The notes beneath the pieces were generated by a model that was not told the DNA's origin, made no database searches, and worked only from the letters and a program-made list of their open reading frames with translations. Below are positions 1-10,844 of a stretch of DNA of 64,000 nucleotides, one piece after another. Source of the stretch: Lachnospiraceae bacterium KGMB03038 (GTDB lineage: Bacteria; Bacillota; Clostridia; Lachnospirales; Lachnospiraceae); NCBI GenBank assembly GCA_007361935.1, contig CP041667.1, positions 660,001 through 724,000 of the forward strand. The letters run 5' to 3'. The position numbers and the translations under genes were made by a program. Numbering within the stretch: the first letter of the stretch is position 1; each line of letters starts with the position of its first letter.

Positions 1-2080
<2,080 letters not shown>

Positions 2081-2241
2081 AGCAAAGAGAGCGGGCTGGA
2101 TGTTACAGCCAATGAAAGAGCTTTCAAGCGGAGGCGGAAGGTACGGATGATTTCTTGTATGCAGTTTTCAGGGTATGTGAGACACGACCTGTGAGAGCAG
2201 GGAGTGTTTTCGTTTATCCGGGGAAAAATAAAATAGGATGA
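2081..2241 (+). other. 23S to tRNA-Asn spacer without a 5S rRNA gene
   Basis: About 160 bases between the 23S 3' end and tRNA-Asn. I looked for 5S hallmarks (CCGAACACGGAAGTTAAG-like core) and found none. The stretch near 2150-2175 resembles ordinary rRNA-operon spacer sequence. No promoter is obvious, so tRNA-Asn is probably made by read-through from the rRNA operon. Confidence 0.6.
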
Positions 2242-2314
2242 TCCTCCTTAGCTCAGTCGGTAGAGCACTCGGCTGTTAACCGAGTTGTCGTTGGTTCGAG
2301 TCCAACAGGGGGAG
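2242..2314 (+). tRNA. tRNA-Asn (anticodon GTT)
   Basis: Full cloverleaf: acceptor TCCTCCT pairs with AGGGGGA at 2307-2313, the anticodon stem CTCGG/CCGAG encloses a loop with GTT at 2275-2277, and the T arm GTTGG/CCAAC encloses TTCGAGT. Discriminator G is at 2314. CCA is not encoded. It lies downstream of the 23S gene and is followed at once by a terminator, consistent with being the last gene of the rRNA operon. Confidence 0.97.
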
Positions 2315-2321
2315 CTGGAAG

Positions 2322-2354
2322 ACCTCATGTCAGTTTTACGACATGAGGTTTTTT
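2322..2354 (+). terminator. Rho-independent terminator after tRNA-Asn
   Basis: Perfect 10-bp stem (ACCTCATGTC / GACATGAGGT) with an 8-base loop, followed by a run of T. It ends the rRNA/tRNA transcription unit. Confidence 0.92.
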
Positions 2355-2423
2355 GTAATTCTTCTTTTCATAATACCTTTTTCCATATATAATTCCATTA
2401 GAGAGTAAGGGAGATGATCCAAT

Positions 2424-3164
2424 ATGGCACTCTATGCGTTGGGAGATTTACATCTTAGCTTCCAGGCAGATAAATCCATGGATGTATTTGGAGGAGTATG
2501 GAAGCGGCATGAGCGCAAGATTGAAAAATATGTTAACCGCATTGTAAAGCCAGAGGATACGCTTGTGCTTACAGGAGATCATTCCTGGGGAAGAAAGCTT
2601 TCAGAGTGTGAGGAAGATCTGGCTTTTATTGAGAGACTTCCCGGCCGGAAGATTCTGCTTCGCGGAAATCATGATATGTTTTGGGATGTAAAAAAAACGG
2701 AACGATTAAATGAGGAATACAAAGAGAAGCTATTTTTCTTACAGAATAATTTTGCGGAATATCAAGACTATGCATTAGTGGGAACGAAAGGCTATACATT
2801 TGAAGGACCATTTTATCTGGATCGGTGGGGGAAAGTGGTCGGCTGGGATGAAGAAAAAGAAGTACATGCCAGGAAGTTGGTTTCCAGAGAAATGGAACGT
2901 CTCCGGCAATCCTTTTGTATGGCTCAAAAAGCAGGATATCGAAAGTTTGTTATGTTTTTACATTATCCACCCACCAATATCCTTGAAGAGACATCGCCTT
3001 TTACGGATATAGCAGAGGAATACCAGGCCGCGGCTGTGGTATATTCTCATTGTCATGGAGAGAGGCGCTTTGGCGACAGTATCCGGGGGTCATTCCATGG
3101 CATTGATTATTTTTTAGTCTCTGGCGATTATCTGAATTTCCGCCCGATACGTATCTTGCCCTGA
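2424..3164 (+). CDS. Metallophosphoesterase (calcineurin-like)
   Basis: A 246-residue cytosolic protein with the calcineurin-like phosphoesterase signature in order: GDLHLS near residue 7 (D-x-H), GDHSWG near 51, GNHD near 80, a single H in LHYPP near 178, and HCHGE near 208. These are the residues that bind the two metal ions in this superfamily. No signal peptide. The natural substrate cannot be told from sequence; bacterial relatives hydrolyse phosphodiesters or phosphomonoesters. The start is preceded by AGGGAG at a normal distance. The next gene begins 19 bases after the stop and is probably co-transcribed. Confidence 0.88.
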   Translation: MALYALGDLHLSFQADKSMDVFGGVWKRHERKIEKYVNRIVKPEDTLVLTGDHSWGRKLSECEEDLAFIERLPGRKILLRGNHDMFWDVKKTERLNEEYKEKLFFLQNNFAEYQDYALVGTKGYTFEGPFYLDRWGKVVGWDEEKEVHARKLVSREMERLRQSFCMAQKAGYRKFVMFLHYPPTNILEETSPFTDIAEEYQAAAVVYSHCHGERRFGDSIRGSFHGIDYFLVSGDYLNFRPIRILP

Positions 3165-3183
3165 GATGAAAGGAGGCTTTGTG

Positions 3184-4698
3184 ATGCAAAGTAGAAAACT
3201 TACCTATTGGCTCATACTGTTTAACCCGGTTTTCCTTTTAGCCTATGCTTGGGGATGTAGATCCCTTTATCTGCTGTGCCAGTATGGGGGAGTGAGGCGG
3301 CAGGTTCCCTGGATCCTCGGCTGCGGAGGGGTGGGTATCCTATGGATCATTTTGTGGACGCTGCTTTATTTCTATCGGAGAAAGAAGAGACAGGAAGGAG
3401 CAAAGAAAAAGGCTCAGACTTCTTTTGTGAAGCGTGGGATGATCTTGCTGCTGTCAGCGGAACTAGTGGCGCTTCTGACGATCACAGGGTATTATGGGGC
3501 CAAAATTGCGGAGTCGGCCATCCCTTATAATGGGAAATTGTCCTGGAAATTACAGGAATGGAAGAACAGCTGTAAGATCAGGCTGGAGCATGATAATATC
3601 TATGAATCCGGGGTATCCGGGATATTTGAGGATTTAGGGAAGAAGGTCGCTCTTCCAGAAGAACTCTATATTATCAATCCATTTACGCTGACCTTTGACA
3701 AGGAAGGGGAAATCCAGGAGTTTTACTGCTTTTTCTACGGAAAAGACGAAAAAGAAGAAGAGCATACGTATCTGCTGGATTATAATCGGGAAAGAGAAGA
3801 GAAAATGACGGTGTGGCTGGACAATACTGGAAGTTGCGACTACTATCCCAGCAAACGTTTGAATCCGATGATCGAGGTACTGGATGCGGTGAATCTTCAG
3901 GCATTGACCGGAGGCGTGGATAATATTGGAGACGACTTGACCTTTACGATCCAATACTCTGGCTATACGGCCATTACAGATCCGACCAAGACGTATGTGT
4001 TTAACGCGAATGGCGAGGTAGTGACGGATAACTGGGAATGGCGCCCAGAAGCATACTTGATCGATCTGCAGGCATATAAAGGGGAAGATATGCTGGCAGA
4101 GATCTGGCTGGCCAATGGGTGGCGTTTGGCGGATACAACGGAAGAAGAAGCGGCTGAAAAAGAAGAGGCACAGGAAGAACTGAAGGAAATCGGCTCCTGT
4201 TATATGGACCGGGCGGACGAAAGCTGGTATTTCTATCTGAGCGAGACAAAGGGATGGCGCCTGAGGGTGCAGGATGCCGCCGCGGGGAGCAGATATTACG
4301 TGATGGATATGACAGAGGATGGAGGGGACAACTGGCAGGAGTGGAATACAGCTCCCTTTGGAGATCAGATCGGGGTGACCCGCGGAATAGAATTTTTCGA
4401 CGAACAGTACGGATATATTTCTTTGGGGAACGCGTCTGGGGAGACGGCAGAGATCTATGTTACCAGAGATGCCGGAAAGACCTTTGGACAGGTCCTTCTG
4501 CCGTGGGATCAAGTGACGGACACGGCAGACAGCCAGGAAGCATATCGGTATCTGTTTCTGCCGGAAGAAACACAGGAGGGGCTTTGCATAACGGCGGCAA
4601 AGGATTCTTCCGGTCAGGGAGAACGGCTGGTCTTTATCTCCGATGACCAAGGAAATACCTGGAAGTATATGGGAAGAAGAGAAATGACCGGATCATAA
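3184..4698 (+). CDS. Polytopic membrane protein with Asp-box (BNR-like) extracellular domain
   Basis: 504 residues. Three hydrophobic segments lie in the first ~110 residues (around 5-25, 42-64 and 84-104), followed by a long soluble and probably extracytoplasmic part. Near the C-terminus are sialidase-type Asp boxes: DGGDNW, DAGKTF and DDQGNTW, each of the S/D-x-D-x-G-x-T/x-W type found on beta-propeller blades. The Glu/Lys-rich stretch around 320-335 looks like a linker or coiled coil. The start at 3184 is chosen because the ribosome-binding site AAAGGAGG lies at 3169-3176; the in-frame ATG at 3166 sits upstream of that site and is not used. No enzymatic function is assigned; ligand binding or surface sensing are guesses. 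Confidence 0.75.
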   Translation: MQSRKLTYWLILFNPVFLLAYAWGCRSLYLLCQYGGVRRQVPWILGCGGVGILWIILWTLLYFYRRKKRQEGAKKKAQTSFVKRGMILLLSAELVALLTITGYYGAKIAESAIPYNGKLSWKLQEWKNSCKIRLEHDNIYESGVSGIFEDLGKKVALPEELYIINPFTLTFDKEGEIQEFYCFFYGKDEKEEEHTYLLDYNREREEKMTVWLDNTGSCDYYPSKRLNPMIEVLDAVNLQALTGGVDNIGDDLTFTIQYSGYTAITDPTKTYVFNANGEVVTDNWEWRPEAYLIDLQAYKGEDMLAEIWLANGWRLADTTEEEAAEKEEAQEELKEIGSCYMDRADESWYFYLSETKGWRLRVQDAAAGSRYYVMDMTEDGGDNWQEWNTAPFGDQIGVTRGIEFFDEQYGYISLGNASGETAEIYVTRDAGKTFGQVLLPWDQVTDTADSQEAYRYLFLPEETQEGLCITAAKDSSGQGERLVFISDDQGNTWKYMGRREMTGS

Positions 4699-4708
4699 AA
4701 GGATTTTG

Positions 4709-4743
4709 GCGGCTGCAACCTGTAGTTGCGCAGTTGCAACCGC
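4709..4743 (+). terminator. Stem-loop between membrane protein and XRE regulator
   Basis: GCGGCTGCAAC (4709-4719) pairs with GTTGCAACCGC (4733-4743) with one G-T wobble and a 13-base loop, followed by ATTTTGG and a T-rich stretch. It may be a weak terminator of the preceding gene, or an operator for the XRE regulator starting 60 bases downstream. The T run is interrupted, so the terminator role is uncertain. Confidence 0.45.
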
Positions 4744-4804
4744 ATTTTGGTTGTTTATTTTCAGTGGAAAGTATATGCTGGTGGTGAAAGGAGGAACAAA
4801 AGAT

Positions 4805-5536
4805 ATGACCTTTGGGGAGAAGATTCAAAAGCTAAGAAAAGAGGCTGGACTATCCCAGGAAGAGCTGTCTTATCAGTTAGGAGTTTCCCGCCAGGCCATC
4901 AGCAAATGGGAGCGAGATAACGGATATCCGGAAACAGAGAAGATCATACGCATGAGTAAGATTTTCCATGTGACGCTGGATTATCTGTTAAATGAAGAGG
5001 ATGAGGAAAAGACAGACCCTATAAATGAAGAAAAGGGAATCTATGTAAGCCAGGAGATGGCGGAAGGGTTCCTGGCCTATCAAAGAATGCGAATGAAAAG
5101 AATTGGAGGCGGCGCGGGAATTATGGCGGCAGGATTGGCCTTCTCCTTTTTAGATTCTGACTTGGGGATCCTTGGATTTATGCTGCTGCTTATTGTTGGT
5201 ATCATGCTGCTGCTTTCAGTCCGGCTGAAGGATAATCCTTATAGAAAGCTGTGGAGAGAACCGCTTTTATTTGATAAAAAGACAAAATCCATGTTATCTG
5301 CCAGCTATGCGGATCAGAAGAAGAAAACGTACCTGGGAAATCTGGCAGGCATTGCCTTGATCGCTGTCGGGATTTTGTTCCTGCCGTTGGTGGTTCCAGT
5401 GGAATATAGTTCCCTGGACGATCTGGCTTTGGAGATGGGGATGATCCTGGCAGGAATCGGAATATTCCTCTGTATATATATGTCGGGAATTGTAAGAGCG
5501 TACCGGCTGCTGCTGAGGAATGAAGAATATGTATAG
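4805..5536 (+). CDS. XRE-family regulator with C-terminal membrane domain
   Basis: 243 residues. The N-terminal 60 residues are a classic Cro/cI helix-turn-helix (FGEKIQKLRKEAGLSQEEL, then VSRQAISKWE and a YPETEKIIRMSKIF helix), the subtype common in Firmicutes. Four hydrophobic segments follow: a pair around 103-150 and a pair around 180-230, anchoring it in the membrane. AAAGGAGG at 4787-4794 precedes the ATG at 4805, so longer in-frame starts upstream are unlikely. It is followed after 21 bases by a small lipoprotein gene in the same direction. Membrane-tethered XRE proteins often control their own neighbours in response to envelope signals; the target here is not known. Confidence 0.85.
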   Translation: MTFGEKIQKLRKEAGLSQEELSYQLGVSRQAISKWERDNGYPETEKIIRMSKIFHVTLDYLLNEEDEEKTDPINEEKGIYVSQEMAEGFLAYQRMRMKRIGGGAGIMAAGLAFSFLDSDLGILGFMLLLIVGIMLLLSVRLKDNPYRKLWREPLLFDKKTKSMLSASYADQKKKTYLGNLAGIALIAVGILFLPLVVPVEYSSLDDLALEMGMILAGIGIFLCIYMSGIVRAYRLLLRNEEYV

Positions 5537-5557
5537 AAAGAGGAATTTAAGGGAATT

Positions 5558-5992
5558 ATGAAGAAAATTATTATGGCGCTGGTACTGGTTTTGGGAATAT
5601 TGTGCGGATGTCAGGAAAAGGAAAGCAAAGAGATCTCAGACTATGGCCAGGAATTAGAGAAGGCCCAGGAAATTACGGTAATTTCTGCCAACACGGCGAA
5701 TGTTGCCGCAGTGCTTGATGAGAAAAAAGAACTGGAGAAATTTGTGGAAGAATTAAAGATTGAAAAATGGGAACTGGCTAAGGCTCCGGAAAAGGCAGAA
5801 GAAACAGGAAGTTTTTGTTTTTCTCAAGAGAAGACGGTCGAGCTTGGGGAGACGGAAACAGATGGGAAGCTGTATGATATCTGCAAGCTTACTGTATATG
5901 ATGTTCCTTATATCAGTCTTGAAATGGGGAGTATCCATATGACATTTGAAATTCCAGAAGATACAGCAGAAGAATTGAATGGATATTTTTGA
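5558..5992 (+). CDS. Small secreted lipoprotein, unknown function
   Basis: 144 residues. A lipoprotein signal is clear: KK, a hydrophobic stretch, then L-C-G-C with the lipidated Cys at residue 18. The mature part is acidic, Lys/Glu-rich and without a domain I recognise. It sits directly behind the membrane-bound XRE regulator and ends at a strong terminator, so the two are probably one unit. Confidence 0.72.
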   Translation: MKKIIMALVLVLGILCGCQEKESKEISDYGQELEKAQEITVISANTANVAAVLDEKKELEKFVEELKIEKWELAKAPEKAEETGSFCFSQEKTVELGETETDGKLYDICKLTVYDVPYISLEMGSIHMTFEIPEDTAEELNGYF

Positions 5993-5996
5993 CGCT

Positions 5997-6045
5997 ATGA
6001 AAAACAAGGCGTGCGCTGTTTCGAAGCGCACGCCTTGTTTTTCAT
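5997..6045. terminator. Bidirectional terminator between convergent genes
   Basis: A 21-bp near-perfect hairpin (arms 5997-6017 and 6025-6045, core GGCGTGCGCT / AGCGCACGCC) with A-run and T-run flanks. It serves the lipoprotein gene on the plus strand and the SDR gene on the minus strand. Confidence 0.93.
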
Positions 6046-6082
6046 AAAATCGGAGAGAGTTTTTTATTTTATCTAAAATGGG

Positions 6083-6880
6083 TTACCTGCGGCTTTTCAT
6101 CTCGATCATATCGCCAAAGATCGGGGTGGGCATTCCAAACCCTCCTGAGACTTCCATGATCTGTCCGGTGGTATAGCCGGATTCATCGCTGGCAAAATAG
6201 AGGACCGCGTTGGCGATATCTTCCGGAGAAGCCATTCGTTTGATGGGGGTATGCTTCAGGAAGAAATCCTGGAAATCCTGGGTCAGATTCTGCATAACCG
6301 CATCGGTAGCGGTCATGCCGGGAAGTACCGCGTTGCAGCGGATATTGCTTCGGGCAGCCTGAGTCGCGATCAGTTTGGTGAGATAATTGATCGCGGCCTT
6401 ACTGGTACCGTAAGCGATCTGAGAAATATCAGGAACAGCCCCGCCAATAGAAGAAATATTGACAATGCTGCCTCCGCCGTTTTCTGCCATGTGGGGAATG
6501 GCGGCTTGGGAAGCGAGAAAGACACTTCCGATATTTTTGTCCAGGGTCTGGATGAATTCTTGATAATCCGTATGCTGGATATCCAGATCTTTCTGAGGAT
6601 TTGATCCTCCGTAATTGTTGACTAAAATATCGATGCGGCCTTCCTTTTGGATGACTTCCTCGATCATAGAACGGTAGGTTTCCTGCTTGGAGGCATCGTT
6701 GTATACAAAGAAAGCCTGACCGCCATTTTCTTTCAGGCGATTGGCAAAAGCGGCCGCCCGCTCTTCATTCCTTGCGGCCAGATAGACGCGGGCGCCTTCT
6801 TTAGCAAAGGTCTCGGCGATAGCGGCTCCGATACCGCGTGTAGATGCAGTTACAATCGCGACTTTGTTTTCTAATCTCAT
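6083..6880 (-). CDS. Short-chain dehydrogenase, 7alpha-hydroxysteroid dehydrogenase-like
   Basis: 265-residue classical SDR with a Rossmann fold. It has the nucleotide-binding motif TASTRGIG near residues 11-18, NNYG near 88, catalytic Ser in NISSIGG near 143, and YGTSK giving Tyr157 and Lys161. ARN after the second beta-strand is the kind of basic residue that favours NADP(H). Runs such as GGSIVNISS, PDIS, RCNAVLPG and PEDIANAVL resemble clostridial 7alpha-hydroxysteroid dehydrogenases as I remember them, which oxidise the 7alpha-hydroxyl of bile acids. This is inference; other SDR alcohol dehydrogenases share parts of it. AGGAGGT at 6888-6894 fixes the start at 6880 rather than at the upstream in-frame ATG. 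Monocistronic, ending at a shared hairpin. Confidence 0.8.
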   Translation of the reverse strand: MRLENKVAIVTASTRGIGAAIAETFAKEGARVYLAARNEERAAAFANRLKENGGQAFFVYNDASKQETYRSMIEEVIQKEGRIDILVNNYGGSNPQKDLDIQHTDYQEFIQTLDKNIGSVFLASQAAIPHMAENGGGSIVNISSIGGAVPDISQIAYGTSKAAINYLTKLIATQAARSNIRCNAVLPGMTATDAVMQNLTQDFQDFFLKHTPIKRMASPEDIANAVLYFASDESGYTTGQIMEVSGGFGMPTPIFGDMIEMKSRR

Positions 6881-7072
6881 ATAGCAGACCTCCTTATTGA
6901 ATTGGATATTATTTTTTAAGACCATTTTCTATAGTGTAGCATAGAAACAGGAGTTTGTTTGTAACTCGGTCACAATATCAGTATTTCTGATTCCGCGGAT
7001 TTTAACCGAATTTGTCAAAGAGATTGGATAGAATAGGGACCTCTGCGTATGAAACTGATCTCGCCCCGAATC

Positions 7073-8563
7073 TTACAGCGCTGCTACGAATCTAAGGAAC
7101 GCTTCCCGTCCTTCTGGGGTGCATTTGTAGACGCCTGCGTCTTCCAGAACGTGTGTGAATACGATCCCGACTTCTTTTTGCAGGATGTCCATAATGTTTT
7201 CCGGGGTGACAGAGTCATATTTAGGCAGGAAGGAGTCTACCCAGTCTGCGTGTTTCTCGATCTTTTCACAGCTTCGAATATCTTTCCCTTCCAGGATATA
7301 TTCTGCCAGGATCTCCAGTTCTTCCTTTAACCGGGAGGGAAGAACCGCAAGTCCCATCACTTCGATCAATCCGATGTTTTCTTTTTTGATATGATGATAC
7401 TGAGCGTGAGGATGGAAGACGCCCAGAGGATGCTCCTGGGTGGTGATATTATTCCTAAGAGCAAGATCCAGCTCGTAGTCGTCCCCGCGTTTTCTCGCGA
7501 TAGGAGTAATGGTATTGTGAGGCTCTCCGTCGGTCTCGGCAAAGATAAACGCCGCTTTATCCGTATACCCTCTCCACACCTGCAGGATATGGTCGGCCAG
7601 ATCGATCAGCCGTTTCTCGTCACGGCAGCGGATGCGCAGGACAGAGAGGGGCCATTTTACGATGCCGGCCTTTACATCCTCGTATCCTGGGATGGTAATT
7701 TCCTGTTCGATAGGAGCTTTGGCCATGGCAAAGGTGTAATTTCCTCCCTGGAAATGGTCATGGCTTAAGATGGATCCTCCCACAATGGGCAGATCTGCGT
7801 TAGAGCCCAGGAAGTAGTGAGGGAACAGTTTGATAAAATCGAACAGCTTCGTAAAAGCAGCCCGGTCGATCTTCATAGGAATGTGTTCTCCATTAAATAC
7901 GATACAGTGCTCGTTGTAGTATACATAGGGAGAATACTGGAATCCCCATTGGCTGTTATTGATGGTAATAGGGATGATGCGGTGATTCTCTCTGGCCGGA
8001 TGGTTGACGCGTCCGGCGTAACCTTCATTTTCCATGCAGAGCTGACACTTTGGATAGGAGCTGGACTTGGCGTTCTTGGCAGCGGCAATGGCTTTTGGAT
8101 CTTTCTCTGGTTTAGAGAGGTTAATGGTAATATCAATCTCGCCATAGGGGCTGTCCACCGTCCATTTTAAGTCTTTTTTTACCCGGTAGCGGCGGATGTA
8201 GTCGCTGTCCTGGCTGAATTTGTAATAATAATCGGTTGCTTCTTCAGGGGAAGCAGCATATTTTTCCCAGAAGGTTTTCTGTACCTGGCTGGGTCTGGGA
8301 AGGAGACAGTTCATAAGACGGGTGTCAAACAGGTCCCGGTATACGATGCTGTCTTCCAAGAGACCTCTTTGGACTGCTTCGTCCAGCAGAGCGCCAAGGA
8401 TATTTTCCAGATCCGGGCTGGAAGTGTCCACCGGTAGATCTTCATAATTATCTTCGTGAAAGAGATCCAGCAGCAGGTTAGTGGTGTAGACCCGCTCTGA
8501 TTCAGGCGTCAGACCGCTTTGAATTCCATATTCTACTAATTTTTTGATATTTTCATATAACAT
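7073..8563 (-). CDS. galT: UDP-glucose--hexose-1-phosphate uridylyltransferase (class II GalT)
   Basis: 496 residues, the long form typical of Firmicutes rather than the ~350-residue E. coli type. It exchanges UMP between UDP-glucose and galactose-1-phosphate in the Leloir pathway. Diagnostic stretches include ILSHDHFQGG in the middle and GVFHPHAQYHHIKKENIG near 385-405, which carry the His residues of the family. AGGAGGT just upstream supports the start. It follows galK by 34 bases on the same strand, so galK-galT form one operon, with a divergent AraC-type regulator upstream. Confidence 0.95.
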   Translation of the reverse strand: MLYENIKKLVEYGIQSGLTPESERVYTTNLLLDLFHEDNYEDLPVDTSSPDLENILGALLDEAVQRGLLEDSIVYRDLFDTRLMNCLLPRPSQVQKTFWEKYAASPEEATDYYYKFSQDSDYIRRYRVKKDLKWTVDSPYGEIDITINLSKPEKDPKAIAAAKNAKSSSYPKCQLCMENEGYAGRVNHPARENHRIIPITINNSQWGFQYSPYVYYNEHCIVFNGEHIPMKIDRAAFTKLFDFIKLFPHYFLGSNADLPIVGGSILSHDHFQGGNYTFAMAKAPIEQEITIPGYEDVKAGIVKWPLSVLRIRCRDEKRLIDLADHILQVWRGYTDKAAFIFAETDGEPHNTITPIARKRGDDYELDLALRNNITTQEHPLGVFHPHAQYHHIKKENIGLIEVMGLAVLPSRLKEELEILAEYILEGKDIRSCEKIEKHADWVDSFLPKYDSVTPENIMDILQKEVGIVFTHVLEDAGVYKCTPEGREAFLRFVAAL

Positions 8564-8597
8564 TGAAAGATACCTCCTAAATGATTGAAAGAAACCT

Positions 8598-9773
8598 TTA
8601 AATTTCGTCTAGCTTGTGGGCGCCTTTACCGATATCCACAATATAGAACTCTGCTGTATGTTCGGTTTTTTCCCGGTAGGCGCTGCCGATTTCTTTTACA
8701 AATGTATCTACCGTGTCGTTTTTCACAATGCTGACGGTACATCCGCCGAATCCCCCGCCTGTAATGCGGGAACCGATGACGCCGGGCATGGCTTGAGCCA
8801 GATCTACCAGAAGATCGATCTCCGGGCAGGACACTTCATAATCTGTCTTCAAAGACTCATGAGAGTCGTTCATCAGTTTTCCAAATAAGGATATATCGTT
8901 TTGGCGGAGGGCGTTTACTGCCTGGATCGTCCGCTGGTTTTCATAGACGGCATGTTTGGCCCGCTTCTGCTGTATGGGATCTTTGATGGCGGACTTGAAG
9001 GTTTCGAATTCCTCGCAGGACAGGTCGCCAAGTGTCTGGATATCTGTCACCTTCTGAAGTTCTGTAAGGGCGGACTCACATTCCCTGCGCCGGTCGTTGT
9101 AAGCAGAGTTGACCAGGCTGTGTTTTACTTTGCTGTTGGTGATCACGATCTTGGAGTCTTCAAGCTTTACAGGGGCATATTCATATTCCAGGGTACTGGT
9201 ATCCAGGAAAATGGCGTGGTCCTTCTTCCCCATTGCGCTGGCAAACTGATCCATGATCCCGCAGTTGCAGCCGTTGAAATTATTCTCGGAATCCTGGCCG
9301 ATCAATGCGATTTCCGGCATGGTTATCTGGTCAAATCCAAAGGTGTCTTTCAGGATGATCCCGGTAAGGACCTCCAGGGAAGCAGATGAGGAAAGGCCGG
9401 AACCAGCCGGGATATTCCCGGAGATAGCAATGTCCAGACCGTGGGTCAGATGAAATCCTCTTTTTTCAAAAGCCCACATAACACCCTTGGGGTAATTGGT
9501 CCAAGAAGCTTCTTTGCTAGGAACCAGATCGTCCAGACTGCTCTCAAGGACACCAAGAGAAGGGAAGTTCGCGGAATAGAAGCGAAGCGCACGGTCTTCC
9601 CGGCTGCGCACGACAGCGTAAGTGCCAAGCGTGAGGGCGCAGGGGAAAACATGTCCCCCATTATAATCTGTGTGTTCTCCAATAAGGTTTACCCGGCCGG
9701 GGGCAAAATAAGCGCGGCAGCCGTCGGTGGCTCCATAAAGTGTTTGGAATTCTTCCATTAATTTTGTTAACAT
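8598..9773 (-). CDS. galK: Galactokinase
   Basis: 391-residue GHMP kinase that phosphorylates galactose at C1, the first step of the Leloir pathway. It has the galactokinase signature GRVNLIGEHTDYNGG near residue 26, the ATP-binding GHMP motif PAGSGLSSSASLEV near 122-135, and the C-terminal GGGFGGC near 333. I use the ATG at 9773 because CAGGAGAT lies 8-9 bases upstream; two in-frame ATGs further upstream (9824 and 9791) would place that site inside the coding region. First gene of galK-galT and divergent from the AraC-family regulator. Confidence 0.95.
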   Translation of the reverse strand: MLTKLMEEFQTLYGATDGCRAYFAPGRVNLIGEHTDYNGGHVFPCALTLGTYAVVRSREDRALRFYSANFPSLGVLESSLDDLVPSKEASWTNYPKGVMWAFEKRGFHLTHGLDIAISGNIPAGSGLSSSASLEVLTGIILKDTFGFDQITMPEIALIGQDSENNFNGCNCGIMDQFASAMGKKDHAIFLDTSTLEYEYAPVKLEDSKIVITNSKVKHSLVNSAYNDRRRECESALTELQKVTDIQTLGDLSCEEFETFKSAIKDPIQQKRAKHAVYENQRTIQAVNALRQNDISLFGKLMNDSHESLKTDYEVSCPEIDLLVDLAQAMPGVIGSRITGGGFGGCTVSIVKNDTVDTFVKEIGSAYREKTEHTAEFYIVDIGKGAHKLDEI

Positions 9774-9947
9774 TTTTCCATCTCCTGTCATAAATGATTT
9801 AAGGGTTGCATCCTGATTCTGCATATTTTATGATGTTAGAAACAAAACTATCTATGTCTCCGATATCATTTAGTAATTATAATAATAGTGAGAAAAAGAC
9901 AAAAACACAATAAGAATATTGAAGATAAATATGAGGATATTGAGAAA

Positions 9948-10844
9948 ATGCAGATAGATACAGAGAAAAACCGAAAAGAGATCAAAGCACATGGAAGTTA
10001 TGCCTTCCCAGTCAGCGTGGATGTGGAGCAGATTCAGGAGTATGAACAGGGGATGTTTCTGTGGCACTGGCATCCGGAGGTGGAGCTGACATGGGTCATG
10101 TCGGGAGAAGTGGAGTATCATGTCAATGACAGCCAGTATGTTTTAAAAGAAGGGGAGGGACTTTTCGGCAACAGCAACGCCCTCCATTCCGGCTGCCGCA
10201 GAGACGGACAGGACTGCACATATCTGTCTGTGACCTTCCACCCAAGGTTCCTTTATGGAGAGGAAGGAAGTATCCTGTATTCCAAATATGTAAGGTTTAT
10301 TACAGAAGATAACCGGTGGCCCTCCTTGAAGCTGGAGCAGACGGCTGCCTGGCAGCGGGAGATCCTTGAGCGGATGGAGGAAATCTACCAATTGTCTAAG
10401 GAAGTGCCGGAGGATTATGAGATCCAGATGCATTTGCTGCTGGTGGAGATCTGGCAGAGACTGTACAAGTATTTTGTCTCTCTGCCGGAGAGAGAAAGCG
10501 GTTCCGGGAGAGAGCTTCAGAGATTGAAAGATATGATCTCCTATATAGAGGAACACTATGCCCAGGAGATCCGCCTGGATGATATCGCGGCTCACGTGAA
10601 TATCTGTAAAAATGAATGCTGCCGCTTCTTTAAGAAGCATATGAAAATGACGATCTTTGATTATATTTTATTTCTGAGGATACAAAACAGCCTGGCTCTT
10701 CTCAGGGAGGGAGAGAGCATTACCCGTACGGCAAGTTTGGTGGGATTTTCCAGTCCTGCCTACTATGGGCAGATCTTCCGCAGATATATGAAATGTACCC
10801 CCAGAGAATATCAGAAGGGAGACCGGAGTCTCCCTCTTAAGTAG
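9948..10844 (+). CDS. AraC-family transcriptional regulator, probable gal regulator
   Basis: About 298 residues. The N-terminal half has a cupin-type sugar-sensing domain (WHWHPEVELTWVMSGEVEYHV region). The C-terminal ~100 residues form the double helix-turn-helix of AraC/XylS proteins (IRLDDIAAHVNICKNE and the second helix in ITRTASLVGFSSPAYYGQIF, then the RRYMKCTPREY signature). The divergent position next to galK suggests that it activates galactose genes; that is inference. Start choice is unsure: 9948 has a weak GAGG upstream, while a GTG at 9888 would add 20 Lys-rich residues. It overlaps the end of the convergent radical SAM gene by 8 bases. Confidence 0.82.
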   Translation: MQIDTEKNRKEIKAHGSYAFPVSVDVEQIQEYEQGMFLWHWHPEVELTWVMSGEVEYHVNDSQYVLKEGEGLFGNSNALHSGCRRDGQDCTYLSVTFHPRFLYGEEGSILYSKYVRFITEDNRWPSLKLEQTAAWQREILERMEEIYQLSKEVPEDYEIQMHLLLVEIWQRLYKYFVSLPERESGSGRELQRLKDMISYIEEHYAQEIRLDDIAAHVNICKNECCRFFKKHMKMTIFDYILFLRIQNSLALLREGESITRTASLVGFSSPAYYGQIFRRYMKCTPREYQKGDRSLPLK

